Shown: positions 16,103 to 24,933 of the stretch, in pieces
Position numbering within the stretch: the stretch's first letter is position 1
Layout of the letters: every line of letters begins with the position of its first letter
Origin: Candidatus Methanoperedens sp.
Lineage (GTDB): Archaea > Halobacteriota > Methanosarcinia > Methanosarcinales > Methanoperedenaceae
Reading direction: 5' to 3'
Assembly: GCA_023249105.1 (NCBI GenBank)
Contig: JAHFDG010000016.1
Coordinates: 1-64,000 of the forward strand
DNA: 64,000 bases
The notes under the pieces: generated by a model
The model's database searches: none
The model's input: only the letters and a program-made list of their open reading frames with translations
What the model was told of the DNA's origin: nothing
Program-made: the position numbers and the translations under genes

Positions 16103-18142
16103 CTAACCCGTAAGCTTCGGCGGGTGCTGGATTACCGGTTCAGGCATTTTCGTTTCCACTTCAATAGTTGCAGGCTTTGAAGGTTCCTTAACCGGCAGCG
16201 AATCATTTACCGTCATCGCAGCACTGCCCGATAATCCAAGCTTTTCTCTTGCTTTTCGTATATGTTCCAATATCATCCGGGATGCTTCAATCGGGTCAGC
16301 TTCCACGATAAATTTCCCGCCGAATAATTCTTCTGATTTTTGGGTCAGTAAAGATACGATAGCAGGGCTGCCAAGAACAGGCGGCGCTACCCCGAGATGA
16401 ACCGTAATTCCCATGGCCATTGTTCCTGTCCCGATGGCTGCTGCTTTTTCTGTTACCCATTCAGCCGCCGAAGCTGCAACCGGGAGGTCTTTTATAGGCA
16501 CGCCCAGTTTTTCAGCCAATGCCGAGATAAGATTAATCACTCTTGAATTATCCACACAGCTTCCAAAATGCCATACCGGCGGAAGAGGATTGCCAAGACC
16601 TGAGATTTCCCCGAGCGCCCGCAATACGTTTATTAATTTATCGCCTGCGTATCTTTCGGCAGCATCGGGCGTGAGAAGCCCTGCCCGCGCGCATGACTGT
16701 GCGGCGCATCCGGTCGTAACAATGAGCACGTTATGTTTCAACAGTTCTATTGCAATGCTCACATGGTTTGCCTCGGAAACCAATGGATTGGTGCAGCCTG
16801 CCAATAAGACAATTCCATAGATATTGCCATTGTTTATGTTCTCGATTAATGGTTTTAAAGGATCGTCCTGATTTATTCTTGAGAGAAGCCCGACACAGGT
16901 TTCAAGTGAGAATCCCGCAATCATGTCCTTAGGTTCATCTTTCGGGAGGAATATCTTTTTACCTCTTTTTGGGAAATTCTCTATTGCAGCATTAAGGATT
17001 TTTTTCGCAGTTTCATCCGTATTCTCATCCTCGAACGGAATATGTTCTGCACTCTGGAACCTTCCTTCCTTCATGGTTGAGATGAGTTTAGTATGGAACT
17101 TCTTTACAACATTCTCAACATTCGGGAATATGCACTGCACATCTACGACAAAGGCTTCAACAAGTCCTGTTGCTATTACAAGTTCCTGGTTGATATTACT
17201 GCCAACAAGCGGGATACCGTGCCTCATCAATAATTCGTTCCCTGTACAGCAGCAGCCTACAACATTTATTCCCGAAGCCCCGAGGGACATGGCTTTTTTC
17301 AATAATTCTTCATCTTCTGAAAATTCAACAATCTTCTCCGAAAGGAGAGGAACATGACCATGAACAACCACATTCACTTTATCTATGTCAAGCACATTGA
17401 ATCCAATTTTAGAGAAAAACGGTATTGGTAAGCCAAATATTACATCCTGCAATTCCGTGCTTATTATAAGGGACGCAATGTCAGCCACCCCCATCCTTGC
17501 GGCATGCAATATGAGTGCCGTGTGGTCAGCCATTGTTCCCATGGAGGTTTCATGCCCTGCCTCTAAGAGTTCTTTTCCGACAGAGCCCGGAAAAACCCCA
17601 AGATTCTGGAGATTTTCGCTTACACTGGCAGGGTAATATGATGTGGCAAATTTCATCGTGGTTTTATCACTTAAGATGTCCGATATAGCCTGTGTCGCGG
17701 TCAGGACGGCCGTATTTTCTATTCCTTTGGAAGTATCGATTTTTATTTTCCTGGCGATAGATAGTAACTTTTGAGGGTCTTTTATCTTAAATGAGGTCGA
17801 ATTATGTGCGGTCTTAAGAAGGGTTGAGGCAATATGGAAGGCATGTGAGGAATGGGCGGCGGTGCCTCTGCTTACCATCATAAGTAAGTTTCTTGCTACG
17901 ATAGTATCCGCGTTTGCTCCGCATGAGCCGGTGTTTGACCGTTCGGATATCCTGCACGGTCCCATTATGCATTGCTTGCAGCAAACACCATTTGAACCGA
18001 AATTGCATTTGGATTTTGCCTGTTTATCAAAAACCGTTTCTATACCCAGGCTCTGCGCGTGTTTAAGCATTTCTTCTGTCGAATCATCGAAGATTTGTGG
18101 GTTCAAGTGCTCTTTTTCTGGGAATAATGATTGCATATCCAT
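16103..18142 (-). CDS. cooS: Ni-dependent carbon monoxide dehydrogenase catalytic subunit
   Basis: Anaerobic CO dehydrogenase (CO + H2O to CO2 + 2 e- + 2 H+), a homodimer with Fe-S clusters. The N-terminal B/D-cluster motif is C-x7-CC-x2-C-x4-C-R-I (Cys46, 54, 55, 58, 63), with Cys74 in SCGANAD. C-cluster ligands occur in VVHGHVP, GCCCTGNE, AGCTNP, GCAAQSC and FGSCVDNSR. The last 45 residues are a Pro/Glu-rich tail (after AREKLGLSGSAA) beyond the usual end. ATG at 18142 is preferred over TTG at 18148. No cooF, cooC or ACS gene lies beside it, so it is a stand-alone CODH, perhaps reducing ferredoxin. Confidence 0.95.
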   Translation of the reverse strand: MDMQSLFPEKEHLNPQIFDDSTEEMLKHAQSLGIETVFDKQAKSKCNFGSNGVCCKQCIMGPCRISERSNTGSCGANADTIVARNLLMMVSRGTAAHSSHAFHIASTLLKTAHNSTSFKIKDPQKLLSIARKIKIDTSKGIENTAVLTATQAISDILSDKTTMKFATSYYPASVSENLQNLGVFPGSVGKELLEAGHETSMGTMADHTALILHAARMGVADIASLIISTELQDVIFGLPIPFFSKIGFNVLDIDKVNVVVHGHVPLLSEKIVEFSEDEELLKKAMSLGASGINVVGCCCTGNELLMRHGIPLVGSNINQELVIATGLVEAFVVDVQCIFPNVENVVKKFHTKLISTMKEGRFQSAEHIPFEDENTDETAKKILNAAIENFPKRGKKIFLPKDEPKDMIAGFSLETCVGLLSRINQDDPLKPLIENINNGNIYGIVLLAGCTNPLVSEANHVSIAIELLKHNVLIVTTGCAAQSCARAGLLTPDAAERYAGDKLINVLRALGEISGLGNPLPPVWHFGSCVDNSRVINLISALAEKLGVPIKDLPVAASAAEWVTEKAAAIGTGTMAMGITVHLGVAPPVLGSPAIVSLLTQKSEELFGGKFIVEADPIEASRMILEHIRKAREKLGLSGSAAMTVNDSLPVKEPSKPATIEVETKMPEPVIQHPPKLTG

Positions 18143-18185
18143 TTCCAATTTAATATTACAGCAACTCTAACTTTGGGCATCTTCG

Positions 18186-18199
18186 TTATATATTTTAAA
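18186..18199 (-). promoter_or_regulatory. Putative cooS TATA box
   Basis: Read towards cooS this is GTTTAAAATATATAA, an archaeal BRE/TATA-like stretch about 45 nt upstream of the start codon. Confidence 0.45.
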
Positions 18200-18449
18200 C
18201 GATTTTAAAGAAAGTGAATAAATTATAAGGTTTCAAAGGTTTTGCAATATTTCAAAACTCTTGGAACCAGGTTTAAATTTTCCCTGGGAATCCAAGAAAC
18301 CGAAACCATAAACAATATATTGCTTGAACCAATATTAGCCAAATATTGCGGATGTGGTCCAGAACGGCCAGAGTCACGTATCTTCCGGGCGTGTCCATCT
18401 CGCCTCCGGCTCGATTGGACTAAAGCAATAAAACAAAGAAACAAACCAT
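18200..18449. other. Intergenic region upstream of tRNA-Gly
   Basis: No gene is supported. A tRNA-Gly 5'-like stretch (GCGGATGTGGTCCAG at 18348-18362) is followed by sequence that does not fold as a tRNA, so it may be a decayed copy. Open frames on the minus strand run antisense through the tRNA and are dismissed. Confidence 0.4.
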
Positions 18450-18550
18450 GCGGCTGTGGTCCAGCGGTTATGACAGGGGCTTCCCAACAGCCTTTTATTA
18501 TGAAAGGTGGGAAATAGCCTCTAACCCGGGTTCGAATCCCGGCAGCCGCA
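18450..18550 (+). tRNA. tRNA-Gly(CCC) with a 29-nt intron
   Basis: Acceptor arms GCGGCTG (18450-18456) and CAGCCGC (18543-18549) pair, and discriminator A follows. The T arm is CCGGG-TTCGAAT-CCCGG. The anticodon stem is GGGGC/GCCTC (18476-18480 and 18517-18521), with loop TTCCCA before and A after the intron. The intron runs about 18487-18515 at the canonical position 37/38. TTCCCA pairs with TGGGAA and CCTTT with AAAGG, giving the bulge-helix-bulge cut by archaeal splicing endonuclease. The 3' CCA is not encoded. Confidence 0.92.
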
Positions 18551-18666
18551 TAAGATTTTTTGCCTCCCTCGTTGCGCAGGTAAAAAGTGTTAAATAGCAA
18601 ACAGTAGATTAGAGGAATACCCGAAATCTTATTCTAAATGATGGATACAGCCATCATTCAAGATAT

Positions 18667-18752
18667 GACGAGATAGCCAAGCCCGGTATGGCGCAGGGTT
18701 GCTAACCCTGTGTTCCGCAAGGAGCTCGGGGGTTCAAGTCCCCCTCTCGTCG
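18667..18752 (+). tRNA. tRNA-Ser(GCT)
   Basis: Acceptor arms GACGAGA and TCTCGTC pair, with discriminator G. The anticodon arm is CAGGG-TTGCTAA-CCCTG with anticodon GCT. A long class II variable arm (TGTTCCGCAAGGAGC) and T arm GGGGG-TTCAAGT-CCCCC follow. Two more copies of its 3' end lie at 19347-19402 and 20085-20107, marking it as an integration target. Confidence 0.94.
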
Positions 18753-18784
18753 TTTGTTTTTCTCACTTTTTCGGTTAGTAAACA

Positions 18785-19249
18785 TTATTTTACTTTAAGT
18801 GCAGCCCAAATTACAGTAGTTAAGAATCCGAGATAAACAACAACCACGAGAAAATATGAAAGTAATGCCATGGAAAATGATGAAATGTTTTTGACCATGC
18901 TAATAGCCAGGATGCTTGATGGGATTGCAGAGAATGAAACTGCTACAAAAAACGATATTATATTTATGATTTTTTTTGTATTTTCATTTAATTCTTTTTG
19001 AATAAGAATATAATACATAATTGAAAATAAAGCAAAAAATATGAAAATCATTGTTACGGCGGTATCTTTTAAACCAATATATTTGCTGTACAAAGCTTCC
19101 GGGGTTTTAAAGGCAACTATTAAAGAACCGACTATTAACAGGATTTCAATTAATTTTGTTTTTTGGCTAATCTCATGTAAATAAAAAACATCTGATAATT
19201 TAGTATGAGTTACTTTTAACTTATTTATTTGATGATTCATTCCAGACAC
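18785..19249 (-). CDS. Four-helix membrane protein of unknown function
   Basis: A 154-aa protein with a soluble N-terminus and four predicted membrane helices (about residues 33-50, 62-82, 90-115, 124-150). No family is recognised. The start is GTG at 19249 or ATG at 19240; a TATA-like TTTATAATATAAG about 20 nt upstream suggests a leaderless transcript. It is the only gene between tRNA-Ser and the first extra tRNA-Ser fragment, so it looks like cargo of a small integrated cassette. Confidence 0.65.
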   Translation of the reverse strand: MSGMNHQINKLKVTHTKLSDVFYLHEISQKTKLIEILLIVGSLIVAFKTPEALYSKYIGLKDTAVTMIFIFFALFSIMYYILIQKELNENTKKIINIISFFVAVSFSAIPSSILAISMVKNISSFSMALLSYFLVVVVYLGFLTTVIWAALKVK

Positions 19250-19346
19250 AATTCTAAATTTATTCTTATATTATAAATCAGTTGTTGTGTTCAGAAACAA
19301 GAAAATCCCAGCAATTATACGCTAAGTTTAAACACGCCAGTCTCCG
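19250..19346. other. Spacer ahead of the tRNA-Ser fragment
   Basis: AT-rich. It holds the TATA-like promoter of the membrane-protein gene at about 19264-19276. Nothing else is seen. Confidence 0.35.
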
Positions 19347-19402
19347 AGTTGCTAACCCTGCGCTCCAACAAGGAATTTGGGGGTTCAAGTCCCCTCTCGT
19401 CG
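19347..19402 (+). pseudogene. tRNA-Ser fragment (anticodon loop to 3' end)
   Basis: From the anticodon loop (GTTGCTAACCCTG) through a diverged variable arm to GGGGGTTCAAGTCCCC-TCTCGTCG it matches tRNA-Ser(GCT) at 18667-18752, with one C missing in the T stem. The 5' half is lost or unrecognisable, so it cannot be a functional tRNA. It most likely is an attachment site left by integration. Confidence 0.75.
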
Positions 19403-19650
19403 CTTGTAATTATTAATATAATGATGTTTCTGATAATATATTCAGCATGCATTACGTCTGCGGATTATGTCCAGTTTCTAAGAGAGTTGAACGCTTATCC
19501 ATTTATTTCGATTCGTCTTTGATTTCACGTATATACATTTGTGCAGCCAAGCAGTATTACGGGAAGGAGTAGATATGCGCACGCTCCGGCTAAACAGATT
19601 CCATAATTTACTGGTTGTATATGTGTGAAACATTATTGTCCAGATGGTAA
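19403..19650. other. Intergenic region in the second cassette
   Basis: About 250 bp between the tRNA-Ser fragment and the 52-aa gene. No gene, tRNA or clear repeat is seen. Confidence 0.35.
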
Positions 19651-19809
19651 TTAATCATAAAAGGCAACTAAAATGAATGTAGCAATCGGGCCAAGTAAGA
19701 TTGAAAGAAGGAACCAATTAAGACCGCTTCTCTTCTTCCCCTGGGCGATTCCAGCATTAATTAATGCAAGTGTACCCCATCCGATGGCGTAATCTTGTGT
19801 TTGGATCAT
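19651..19809 (-). CDS. 52-aa small membrane protein
   Basis: It starts MIQTQDYAIGWGTLALINAG, then AQGKKRSGLNWFLLSILLGP and a second hydrophobic stretch ending VAFYD: two short membrane helices around a basic turn. The frame is open to 19884, but ATG at 19809 with a GGGGAG site upstream is the natural start; the longer version would overlap the zinc-ribbon gene. It lies 17 bp behind that gene, inside the second tRNA-bracketed cassette. Function unknown. Confidence 0.6.
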   Translation of the reverse strand: MIQTQDYAIGWGTLALINAGIAQGKKRSGLNWFLLSILLGPIATFILVAFYD

Positions 19810-19826
19810 AAAATGTTTGCTCCCCC

Positions 19827-20051
19827 CTAGTGAGGTCGGAATTCCTCTCCGATACCATCCACAAAGAGTTCTACACGACCACACTTTGGACAGACATAAA
19901 CATCGAAGTGCTCGCGGTTCACAAATAACTCACCCAGTTCTCCAAGGAAGCCCCATCTGGTTCCCTCATGGAACTTCCGGGTCCCGACATATTCAAGTTC
20001 AGTCTTACAACGATGACAACTCATCGGATTTGATTCTTGATCTACTGCCAT
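19827..20051 (-). CDS. Small zinc-ribbon protein
   Basis: A 74-aa protein with CHRC near the N-terminus and CPKCG near the C-terminus, forming one zinc ribbon. The central KFHEGTRWGFLGELGELFVNRE is typical of a widespread family of nucleotide/zinc-ribbon proteins without known function. The start ATG at 20051 has GGAGAGGG upstream; ATG at codon 10 is an alternative. With the 52-aa protein it forms the cargo between the second and third tRNA-Ser 3' ends. Confidence 0.8.
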   Translation of the reverse strand: MAVDQESNPMSCHRCKTELEYVGTRKFHEGTRWGFLGELGELFVNREHFDVYVCPKCGRVELFVDGIGEEFRPH

Positions 20052-20084
20052 TGTATTTTCCCTCTCCTTATGCCTTTTCAGCAG

Positions 20085-20107
20085 GGGGGTTCGAGCCCCC
20101 CTCTCGT
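20085..20107 (+). repeat. Third tRNA-Ser 3'-end copy (att-like)
   Basis: GGGGGTTCGAGCCCCCCTCTCGT repeats the T arm and acceptor 3' strand of tRNA-Ser(GCT), with A-to-G and T-to-C changes in the loop and stem. No other tRNA part precedes it. It lies 10 bp before the end of the S-layer gene and closes the second cassette. Confidence 0.65.
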
Positions 20108-20117
20108 ACCCTATTAC

Positions 20118-23100
20118 TTATTTTTTCACTTCTTCGATACCTTTCTTTCCAAATTTGCCAAGTAGGTTTCCAAGTATGCCCTTTGCTGTCAATAGATAAA
20201 TCGCTATTATCCCGAAAACAGTTACAATTCCTCCAATCAGATAGTAATTTGTGGGCTCCTTCCTAACTTCCAGTAATCCCTTCTGCCCTATGATTTCAAC
20301 AGTATAATTGCCGACCTGGGCTTCTTTAAATGTGAAGTTGACCGCCTTTATCTCACCGGGAGCCAGGGAAACAGACCTGTTATCCACCACAGTGCTGTTA
20401 ACTACCAGTTCAACCTGTTTTGTATCAGCTTTTGTTCCTGCATTTGTGATATTCGATGTGATAACTGTCTGGACATTTGCGAAAACCACAATCGGTGAAA
20501 TATTGATATCAAGTGCCTTATACTCGGAGAAGGGCATCCTGATGGAAATCTCCCTTACAACGCTTATGTATTTGTCCCTGGAAGCTCCGAGATTATGCGT
20601 CCCGCTAACAGTAAATGAATAATTCAATATCCCTTTGATATCTGTTGCCCCGATGACCGAATTATCCAGCGTAACACTTGCGCCGGCAATAGCTGTCCCG
20701 TTTGACTGGACCTTTATTGATACCGGCATTCCCTGGTCTATGATGGACGGAACCTCGATGGTCAACCTGTTATCCACCCATTCTGAAATCTGTATAGTCT
20801 TGACAGCTTTTTCGTATCCCAGCTTGGTAGCCGTGATATTATGTGTGCCGCTCCTTGTGAGAGTGTAATCAAGTTTGCCTGTGCTGTTGGTTGTCCCAAT
20901 ACTTGTATCATCTAACGTTACCGCAGCGCCATCAGCCGGAGATGAGCCTGCTGTTACTGCAATTGTTATTGTATCCTTTACACTCGGGTTCGAGGGTACG
21001 GAAATTGAAAGCTGGTTTGCTGCTGCGATATCGCCATTTACCATTATGTAGGGATAGAATCTGATATCGCTCGAATCTGCAACATGGAATTTGATATTTC
21101 CCATCACATCGATGATGCTGTTCTGGGTCAAGGTCACAGTAGAAGTACTATTCATCTGTATCCTGTTATCTGAGACTTCAGTCACTTTCATGATTCCATA
21201 CTGGTCATTGGTGGTGACCGCTGTTATGGCTTCAGATATCTGGAATATGCCTTTTATGAATGCTGCGTTAGCTTCTCTTCCAGAGAACACGGTTTCGATA
21301 TGGGCCGCGATTATGGGCAGGTCGCTCACTACCCCTACCCTCTTTGTATAAATGTATGTATTTCCAGCCTGGATAGCGGTAGTATCTACTTCATTACCGT
21401 CTTTTAATAATGAGACAAGTACTATCTTTCCACCTGTAATGTCAACATCCTTGACTTTCAGGACATATCCTTCACTCAATGTGAGTGTGCTTCCCGCATA
21501 TACTGCGCGCTGGGTATTGTCATCCGCCAGCACTTTATGGAGCTGCTTGCTGCTTATAGTGCTTATGCTGGTTGTTGATAAGCCGCCCGTGCTGCCGATG
21601 TATCCTGCAAAATACTTGTTAGCCATGAATCCTATGACTTTGTAAGTCCCGAAAGTCTTGTATTTGAAACTTACAGGCTGCGGCGAAGTCGTATAGACCA
21701 GATCCTTTTCATTAATTGTCCTGCCGCTCCTCGTCAGGGTTAATTTTTCAGAGCCCACGTCTTCATTTATATCATAATAGAAACCTTCGAAATTCAACGG
21801 GTTCCAATCAATTGTTGCCGGGTCTGTAGCCTGCGATATTGTGCCGCGCACTTCATAAGTCCCTGATTTCTTTATTGTGGGGGCGAAGCGCAATACACTG
21901 CTGTTATCGGCAACTATTATCTTCATATCGCCCATAAGGTCGTTAAGAGAGGCTGGAGATAATGAAAGGGCGTTCTTGTTTTTCATCTCTATTCCCGTAT
22001 CCGAAGCGCTTGTTATTTCCATTACGCCGTACTTGTTGCCTGTATTTATCGAGGTAAAGCTTTCAGATATCTGGAATATGCCTTTTAAGAAAGCTGCGTT
22101 TGCTTCACGTCCTGAGAATACCGTATCTATATGGACTGCGATAATCGGAACATCGCTTACCACGCCAACCCTCTTTGAGTATGTGTATGTATTTCCAGCC
22201 TGGATGGCGGTAGTATCTACTTCATTGCCGTCCTTTAACAGTGATAGCAATACTATCTTTCCGCCTGTGATATCCACGTCTTTTATCTTCAGGACATAAC
22301 CCTCGTTTAATGTGAGCGTGCTGCCTGCATATATTGCCCGCTGGGTATTGTCATCCATTAATATCTTGTGGAGCTGCTTGTTGCCAATGGTGCTGACAGG
22401 CGTGCTCGTTATGCCTTTCGAGCCTGCCGTATATGCGGCAAAATATTTCTCTGCCATGAATCCTATGACATTGTATGAGCCCCATAGTTTGTATTTGAAT
22501 GAAACATTGTCCGGCTTTGTGGTGTATATGATTGTATTTTCCTGCAAGTTCCTGTCGTCTTTGCTGTCAAGCTGAATTTTTAACGACTCATTGCCCACGT
22601 TATTATCTACATCGTAATAGAAGGCATAGAAACTCATGGGATTCCAGGTATATGTGAGGTTCATATCTTTGCTTGAATCCCATATCCGGTTGCCGGTCTC
22701 GTATGTGCGGGAGCGGACGGTCCAGTTCCAGTATGTTGAGTTGCTCAGGCCTGTGGTGGTGTTGGTTGCCGTCACGTTTACGTTATGCGAACCTGCCACT
22801 GGAGAAGAATTCGTATAAGTTGATCTGGTGCCGCTTGCAATTGAACCGTTATCGAAAACCAGTACATTATCAACTGTCCATGTAATGTTTGCTGTCTGGT
22901 CTGAATATGCTTTAAAAATACCTTGTTGCACTCCAATTGTTTGGTAATTCAAATCTGTTGGGCTATCTTTAAATATTGCAGGTCTTGGTTGTACGCCCAA
23001 TACAAATGTTGAAAAACTTGTCACATTTCCATACACTTTTGTTGAATCTCTTGATGTAGTTATGTTAGTCCATGAAGTCCCATCATAACGGTATAGGCGC

Positions 23101-24002
23101 AGGTCAGAATCTTGATATCCTAGTGGTGTCAATCCTGTATAAGTTAATCCGATTGTAACGTTCCCTCCAATTCCTGCTGTGGTAGTTACAGTATAAAACT
23201 TTCCACCAACACCCGTAAATAATGAACCACCATTTGGTGAAAAAGTCGTACTGTTTGTAATCGTTGTGGTTCCACTGCTAATAACATTTGAAAAATTTAT
23301 TGTTATATTTGAATCAGTCAATGTTACCTGTCCTGTAGGGGTATTGGAAAGGGTGCTGGATGTGTTGGTGGCACCGGTAGAGTTAACGTTTCCAGTTGTA
23401 TCTACCGAGAATATCGATATATTATGACTTGTGTTGGACAGAAAAGTTGCATTGAATAATTGAATCCCTTTTTGAACATTGCTTGTAAAAATGCTATCTA
23501 TAAAAACGCGCACATAGGAGAAATTGATATCTATAGGATCACTCCAAGTCCAATTAAGATACGTTTGCCCAGCATTTGCACTTAAATTAGTAACAGCGGG
23601 TGGTGATGTATTATCAAAAGTAAAAGTCCTTGTATCTGTTGCGATGTTGAGGTTTTCATTAGTAGCATTCACAGTAAGTGTATAATCACCATCTGCAAGT
23701 GCCGTGGTTAAAACGTAATAAAATGGTGTTCCTGTGCTTGAAGTATTAGCAGGGGGGCCACGAATATTTCCGCTACTGAAACTCCAGCCTACTGACGCAT
23801 TAGTGAAATCAAAAAAAACCCCTGTCAGGTTTTCAGTTGTATCAATAACGTTAGCAGAAAAATTAAACGTCCCATTGATGCGCGTTCCATTCGCCAGAGC
23901 CGTAATACTCACAGTCGGCGCCGCTGCAGCAATATTTATCAAAACAATACTCATCATCAATACTACAAAAGCGATACCTCTAATTGTTCTTTTCATCACC
24001 AT
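20118..24002 (-). CDS. S-layer protein with two tandem Methanosarcina-type domains
   Basis: A 1294-aa secreted protein. Order: signal peptide (about 1-25), Ig-like repeats (25-210), a PGF-pre-PGF-like region (about 210-330), a further Ig-like segment, then two tandem S-layer duplication domains of Methanosarcina type (about 437-714 and 734-997). These share long stretches such as ADDNTQRAVYAGSTLTLSEG and HIETVFSGREANAAF. Two carboxypeptidase-regulatory-like repeats (about 1000-1160), a CARDB-like domain and a C-terminal membrane helix with a Lys-rich tail follow. ATG at 24002 has an AGGGG site; the frame is open from 24026. Many NxS/T sequons suggest N-glycosylation. It probably is a structural or accessory S-layer protein anchored at its C-terminus. 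Confidence 0.9.
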   Translation of the reverse strand: MVMKRTIRGIAFVVLMMSIVLINIAAAAPTVSITALANGTRINGTFNFSANVIDTTENLTGVFFDFTNASVGWSFSSGNIRGPPANTSSTGTPFYYVLTTALADGDYTLTVNATNENLNIATDTRTFTFDNTSPPAVTNLSANAGQTYLNWTWSDPIDINFSYVRVFIDSIFTSNVQKGIQLFNATFLSNTSHNISIFSVDTTGNVNSTGATNTSSTLSNTPTGQVTLTDSNITINFSNVISSGTTTITNSTTFSPNGGSLFTGVGGKFYTVTTTAGIGGNVTIGLTYTGLTPLGYQDSDLRLYRYDGTSWTNITTSRDSTKVYGNVTSFSTFVLGVQPRPAIFKDSPTDLNYQTIGVQQGIFKAYSDQTANITWTVDNVLVFDNGSIASGTRSTYTNSSPVAGSHNVNVTATNTTTGLSNSTYWNWTVRSRTYETGNRIWDSSKDMNLTYTWNPMSFYAFYYDVDNNVGNESLKIQLDSKDDRNLQENTIIYTTKPDNVSFKYKLWGSYNVIGFMAEKYFAAYTAGSKGITSTPVSTIGNKQLHKILMDDNTQRAIYAGSTLTLNEGYVLKIKDVDITGGKIVLLSLLKDGNEVDTTAIQAGNTYTYSKRVGVVSDVPIIAVHIDTVFSGREANAAFLKGIFQISESFTSINTGNKYGVMEITSASDTGIEMKNKNALSLSPASLNDLMGDMKIIVADNSSVLRFAPTIKKSGTYEVRGTISQATDPATIDWNPLNFEGFYYDINEDVGSEKLTLTRSGRTINEKDLVYTTSPQPVSFKYKTFGTYKVIGFMANKYFAGYIGSTGGLSTTSISTISSKQLHKVLADDNTQRAVYAGSTLTLSEGYVLKVKDVDITGGKIVLVSLLKDGNEVDTTAIQAGNTYIYTKRVGVVSDLPIIAAHIETVFSGREANAAFIKGIFQISEAITAVTTNDQYGIMKVTEVSDNRIQMNSTSTVTLTQNSIIDVMGNIKFHVADSSDIRFYPYIMVNGDIAAANQLSISVPSNPSVKDTITIAVTAGSSPADGAAVTLDDTSIGTTNSTGKLDYTLTRSGTHNITATKLGYEKAVKTIQISEWVDNRLTIEVPSIIDQGMPVSIKVQSNGTAIAGASVTLDNSVIGATDIKGILNYSFTVSGTHNLGASRDKYISVVREISIRMPFSEYKALDINISPIVVFANVQTVITSNITNAGTKADTKQVELVVNSTVVDNRSVSLAPGEIKAVNFTFKEAQVGNYTVEIIGQKGLLEVRKEPTNYYLIGGIVTVFGIIAIYLLTAKGILGNLLGKFGKKGIEEVKK

Positions 24003-24098
24003 GTTTTTCCCCTGATCATACCTCAATTTTTTTCATCCTCGACCTGTCAATTATGCTGCAAAAATGCAGTGTAATCGACCGCATGTCATAAGAACTCA

Positions 24099-24110
24099 TT
24101 ATATAAATAA
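24099..24110 (-). promoter_or_regulatory. Putative TATA box of the S-layer gene
   Basis: Read towards the gene: TTATTTATATAAT. It lies about 100 nt upstream of the start, which implies a 5' leader of about 75 nt, as is often seen for S-layer genes. Confidence 0.4.
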
Positions 24111-24155
24111 TTTCTGTGACAAAAGCCAACTCGGTGAAGTTTAAAGAGACCTGAA

Positions 24156-24761
24156 CTATACTCCCTGGAATTCCCTGAGCGCCGCCACAACTTTCTCATA
24201 TTCTGCGCCTTTGCGTACGATTTTGCGGTTTACAATATCGACAACTGTTGAAGGCTCGCCCTTACACTCGCCGCCGTCAATGATATAATCCGCGCTTATT
24301 TTGATTTCATCGGCTTTAGCAGGCGGCGCCTCTCCTGAAATATTGGCGCTTGTCGAAGTGATAGGCACGCCCGCAAGTTCAATGAGCTTAATCGTGGTTT
24401 CATGGTCAGGATAGCGTATTCCCACGAGTCCCGAACCTGAAGTCAAAATGTCGGGAACTTTTTCTTTTTTCTTCAATAAAACCGTAACAGGCCCCGGTAA
24501 AAGTTTTTCAACAAATAGCCTTTCCTTCCTGCCCATTACCACAAGGTCGTCCATCATCTTAAAACCGGAAACAGCCACAGAAACCGGCTTGTCAATATCC
24601 CTTTTTTTTATTGCAAACACTCTTCTCAGCGCTTCTTCTGAAAAAATATTGGCGCCAATGCCATAAACGGTCTCCGTGGGATAAATGACGATACCGTTTT
24701 TTTTAATAATCTCCGCTGCTTTTTTGATATCCGTACCTATAAGCCCGCGATTACGGCGCAT
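24156..24761 (-). CDS. Threonylcarbamoyl-AMP synthase (Sua5/YciO/YrdC)
   Basis: A 201-aa YrdC-domain protein that makes L-threonylcarbamoyladenylate for t6A37 of ANN-decoding tRNAs. Family motifs: IVIYPTETVYGIGAN, the KKRD basic segment (KxR), GPVTVLLKK and the nucleotide-site ITSTSANISGEAPP. It is short, like TsaC, without the Sua5 C-terminal domain. It stands alone, with about 150 bp on both sides. Confidence 0.92.
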   Translation of the reverse strand: MRRNRGLIGTDIKKAAEIIKKNGIVIYPTETVYGIGANIFSEEALRRVFAIKKRDIDKPVSVAVSGFKMMDDLVVMGRKERLFVEKLLPGPVTVLLKKKEKVPDILTSGSGLVGIRYPDHETTIKLIELAGVPITSTSANISGEAPPAKADEIKISADYIIDGGECKGEPSTVVDIVNRKIVRKGAEYEKVVAALREFQGV

Positions 24762-24813
24762 CTTAAATCACATTGTAGGAAAAAACTAAACATTTTAAAC
24801 TGGTCTTTGCGGC

Positions 24814-24872
24814 CTTTGCGTTCTCTGCGGTGAATAAAATCAAACACCGCAAAGCACGCCAAGAACGCAAAG
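24814..24872. repeat. Hairpin repeat, downstream of the ferredoxin gene
   Basis: Arms CTTTGCGTTCT (24814-24824) and AGAACGCAAAG (24862-24872) pair, and CTGCGGTG pairs with CACCGCAA further in. The right arm has 9 nt more than the left. It is of the same family as the hairpin at 25256-25321 and of a type widely repeated in environmental prokaryote genomes. It may act as a terminator or be a non-autonomous mobile repeat. Confidence 0.7.
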
Positions 24873-24933
24873 TATTCATAAAAGTATCAAAAATCAGGTC
24901 TTACAATCAGCGTTTATTTCCAATTACTAAAAA

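Noticed and set aside
18348-18420. Possible extra tRNA starting GCGGATGTGGTCCAG
   Set aside because: The 5' end resembles tRNA-Gly, but no acceptor, anticodon or T arm can be folded from what follows.
18223-18600. 125-aa frame on the minus strand
   Set aside because: It runs antisense through tRNA-Gly; composition and lack of start signals mark it as accidental.
19817-20266. 149-aa plus-strand frame over the zinc-ribbon gene
   Set aside because: It overlaps two genes on the other strand and a tRNA fragment, with accidental composition.
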